Below are positions 5,926 through 7,361 of a stretch of 7,361 bases of DNA, one piece after another. The stretch covers positions 1 through 7,361 of the forward strand of contig CAZNSG010000180.1 of assembly GCA_964575715.1 (NCBI GenBank), read 5' to 3'. A program made the position numbers and the translations under genes. Source of the stretch: PNAI01 sp964575715 (GTDB lineage Bacteria > Pseudomonadota > Alphaproteobacteria > Rhizobiales > Xanthobacteraceae). The number at the start of each line of letters is the position of its first letter. Position 1 is the stretch's first letter. Under the pieces are notes generated by a model. The model saw nothing but the letters and a program-made list of their open reading frames with translations, made no database searches and was not told the origin of the DNA.

Positions 5926-6999
5926 ATGAAGTTATTGGCTTCAGCGGCGCTTGCCGCCGCAATCTTGCTCTTCAATCCCCTCGCCGTGACTCAATCCTGG
6001 GCCTTGTGTCCAGCCGAGCTGGCGAACTGTCAGGTGCAGAAAGCGCTCCTGCAAGCGCAGCTCAACCAGATCGCCGTGCAGCTCAATCAAAAGAACCAGC
6101 AAATCGCTGCGCTCACTGCTCAGCTCAACCAGAAAAACGCACAGATCGCCCAGCTATCCGCACAAATCGCTCCGCTTGTCGCGCAAATCAATCAGCTAAA
6201 CGCTCAGATCGCTCAGAAAAACGCACAGATTGCGCAGCTGACCGCACAACTCCAGCAGAAGGACGCCGCCATCGCTCAGCTCAATAATCAGCTCGCTCAG
6301 AAAAACAATCAAATTGCGCAACTGACGGCGCAAGTTAATGCCCTAAATCAGCAGGCGGGCCAGCTCAATGCGCAGAAGAATCAGCTCGCGGCGCAGCTCC
6401 AACAGGCCCAGCAGATCATCGGGCTGCTGCAACTAGATGTACAACTTCTCAACGGACGTAACGCACAGCTCAATAGTCAGATCGCCAACCTCAATGCGCA
6501 ACTCGCGCAACAGGCTAGTCAGCTCAACGCGGCAAACGCCACCAACGCGCAACTGAACGCACAAGTCGTGCAGCTCAGCGCGCAAGTCGCTCAGCTAACG
6601 TCCCAATCCACCGCCTCTACGACCGAGAACGCGCAACTGAAGGCCGAAAAGGACCAACTTAATGCACAGGCCGCACGGCTCAATGAGCAGCTGCTAGCCC
6701 TGAGCAAGCCGCAAACCTACGCGGTCATCGAGATCGGCGAAGTGATCGATGCGACCGCGCTTCGCACCGTCCTTGTCGAGGCGCAGACCACGATCACAGC
6801 CGCTTCGGGGCGCTTCGTCGTCTCCGACGACACCGCGCTTGCCCTCGACGGATCGCAATCACCGAAGCAGTTCATCCTGATTGCGTTCGCGAACCTCGAA
6901 CAAGTGCAGGCGTGGAATGGTTCCTCGGCCGCGGGGAACATGCGGGCAGCGATGGCGCAGGCGGCCAAATCGCGCTGGTACACCGTAGACGGCAGGTGA
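5926..6999 (+). CDS. Exported Gln/Asn-rich coiled-coil protein with C-terminal DUF1330-like domain
   Basis: The protein has 357 residues. Residues 1-26 are a signal peptide ending 'TQSWA', with likely cleavage before Leu27; there is no lipobox, so the mature protein should be periplasmic or secreted. Cys28 and Cys35 sit just after cleavage and could form a disulfide. Residues 32-262 are 33 consecutive heptads without a single register break, typically 'IAQLTAQ' or 'LNQKNAQ', with Ile/Leu/Val mostly at a, Leu (or Lys) at d and Gln at g. Residues 265-355 resemble DUF1330, a small dimeric alpha/beta-barrel family, with the landmarks 'YAVIEIGEVID', 'SGRFVV' and 'SPKQFILIAFANLEQVQAW'. DUF1330 proteins are normally about 95-residue cytosolic stand-alone proteins. 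GGAGG (5916-5920) lies five bases before the ATG, so the start is firm. The gene faces away from cckA and converges on flhB. The function is unknown to me; a structural or surface role is a guess. Confidence 0.88.
   Translation: MKLLASAALAAAILLFNPLAVTQSWALCPAELANCQVQKALLQAQLNQIAVQLNQKNQQIAALTAQLNQKNAQIAQLSAQIAPLVAQINQLNAQIAQKNAQIAQLTAQLQQKDAAIAQLNNQLAQKNNQIAQLTAQVNALNQQAGQLNAQKNQLAAQLQQAQQIIGLLQLDVQLLNGRNAQLNSQIANLNAQLAQQASQLNAANATNAQLNAQVVQLSAQVAQLTSQSTASTTENAQLKAEKDQLNAQAARLNEQLLALSKPQTYAVIEIGEVIDATALRTVLVEAQTTITAASGRFVVSDDTALALDGSQSPKQFILIAFANLEQVQAWNGSSAAGNMRAAMAQAAKSRWYTVDGR
6019..6711 (+). repeat. 21-bp/42-bp periodic coding repeat (heptad array)
   Basis: The DNA repeats with a 21-bp period, one heptad. 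In the first half it follows a 42-bp double unit in which one heptad has Lys or Leu at d and the next has Leu: Lys56, 70, 98, 112 and 126. An exact 17-bp match (CAGAAAAACGCACAGAT) occurs at 6130-6146 and again at 6214-6230, exactly two 42-bp units apart. Elsewhere copies differ mostly at third codon positions, so the array looks old and kept by selection on the protein. Confidence 0.8.
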
Positions 7000-7143
7000 C
7001 GGGCTTTCGCGTCGGCTTTTCGTTAAGCGTCAAGTTCAACATGCTTGATTTTCTTCGCCGTCAGCGGCTTGCGCCCGGGCGGGCGGGGGGCGTCCTTCAA
7101 CAGCAAGCCCGGGACACGTCATTCCAGTCAATTCGATCCCGCT
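7000..7143. other. Convergent spacer between coiled-coil gene and flhB
   Basis: This short spacer separates two genes that end toward each other. On the plus strand, GACG (6998-7001) and CGTC (7010-7013) could form a small stem followed by GGCTTTT, a weak terminator candidate for the coiled-coil gene. On the minus strand a frame is open from 7118 down to a TAA at 7025-7023. It encodes about 30 residues with GC-rich third positions, ending 'GRKPLTAKKIKHVELDA', but has no convincing start codon or ribosome-binding site. It may be the remnant of a gene end. Confidence 0.35.
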
Positions 7144-7361
7144 CTATCGCCGCCCCGCGCTGCGGCGCAGTTTCATGACGTAGCCGATGATTTCGGCCAC
7201 CGCTTTATAGTGCTCGGCCGGTATTTCCTCATCGATCTCGACGGTGGCATGCAGCGCGCGCGCCAGCGGCGGGTTTTCGATCAGCGGCACATTGTGCTCG
7301 CTCGCGACCTCGCGAATTTTAAGCGCGATCAGATCGACGCCCTTGGCGACGCAGACCGGCG
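7144..7361 (-). CDS. flhB: Flagellar biosynthesis protein FlhB, C-terminal fragment
   Basis: The frame enters at the right edge of the window and ends with TAG (plus 7144-7146), giving the last 71 complete codons. The sequence begins 'PVCVAKGVDLIALKIREVA', continues 'NVPLIENPPLARALH', 'EIDEEIPAEHYKAVAEII' and ends in a basic tail. This is the cytoplasmic FlhB-C domain that follows the NPTH self-cleavage site, which lies just outside the window. FlhB is an inner-membrane part of the flagellar type III export gate and switches export from rod/hook to filament substrates. Homologues in virulence secretion systems (YscU, HrcU) share the fold, but the 'LARALHATVEIDEEIP' wording is typical of flagellar proteins. 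The start and membrane part are not visible. Confidence 0.9.
   Translation of the reverse strand, partial: PVCVAKGVDLIALKIREVASEHNVPLIENPPLARALHATVEIDEEIPAEHYKAVAEIIGYVMKLRRSAGRR

Noticed and set aside
5998..6012. Possible lipoprotein signal, since Cys28 follows the signal peptide closely
   Set aside because: The residues before Cys28 are Trp-Ala-Leu, which do not fit the [Leu]-[Ala/Ser]-[Gly/Ala]-Cys lipobox, whereas 'SWA' fits an ordinary signal peptidase site.
6019..6711. Regular short repeats that could suggest a CRISPR array or satellite DNA
   Set aside because: The period is exactly 21 or 42 bp, in frame, with mostly synonymous differences and no unique spacers. It is a coding heptad repeat.

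Overview
The window looks like a chromosomal segment from an alphaproteobacterium of the order Hyphomicrobiales (Rhizobiales), most likely the Bradyrhizobium/Rhodopseudomonas group (Nitrobacteraceae). Four things point there: high GC with GC-rich third codon positions; a CckA-type hybrid histidine kinase close to flhB; a Bug/TctC-type solute receptor; and a palindromic intergenic repeat (GAGCATGATC...GATCATGCTC) of a kind I know from Bradyrhizobium genomes. The assignment rests on recognising protein families and the repeat, not on a search.

Layout from left to right. (a) 1-301, plus strand: the C-terminus of a tripartite tricarboxylate transporter (TctC/Bug) substrate-binding protein. (b) 302-948: about 650 bp without a convincing gene, with a hairpin and possibly decayed repeat sequence. 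(c) 949-2778, minus strand: a Tim44-like membrane-associated protein, a small cupin that matches the metal-dependent hydroxynitrile lyase type at every key residue I can recall, and a 71-residue single-pass membrane protein. (d) 2799-2900: a composite palindromic repeat that seems to supply both the transcription end and the stop codon of the next gene. (e) 2897-5473, minus strand: cckA, the kinase at the top of the CckA-ChpT-CtrA phosphorelay. (f) 5474-5925: a divergent intergenic region holding a probable repeat copy. (g) 5926-6999, plus strand: an exported protein made of a register-perfect Gln/Asn-rich coiled coil fused to a DUF1330-like domain. (h) 7000-7143: a convergent spacer. (i) 7144-7361, minus strand: the C-terminus of FlhB, the flagellar export switch protein.

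How the genes fit together. flhB and cckA share a strand and have a plausible functional link, because the CtrA phosphorelay controls flagellar genes in alphaproteobacteria. The coiled-coil gene lies between them on the opposite strand with its own strong ribosome-binding site, so it looks like an independent or inserted unit. The Tim44, cupin and small membrane protein genes lie downstream of cckA on the same strand, but gaps of 106-118 bp and the repeat/terminator argue against one tight operon.

I see no CRISPR array, phage, toxin-antitoxin or defence system. The item most deserving a second look is the 357-residue coiled-coil/DUF1330 protein. The hydroxynitrile-lyase-like cupin comes second, and the repeat-derived end of cckA third.
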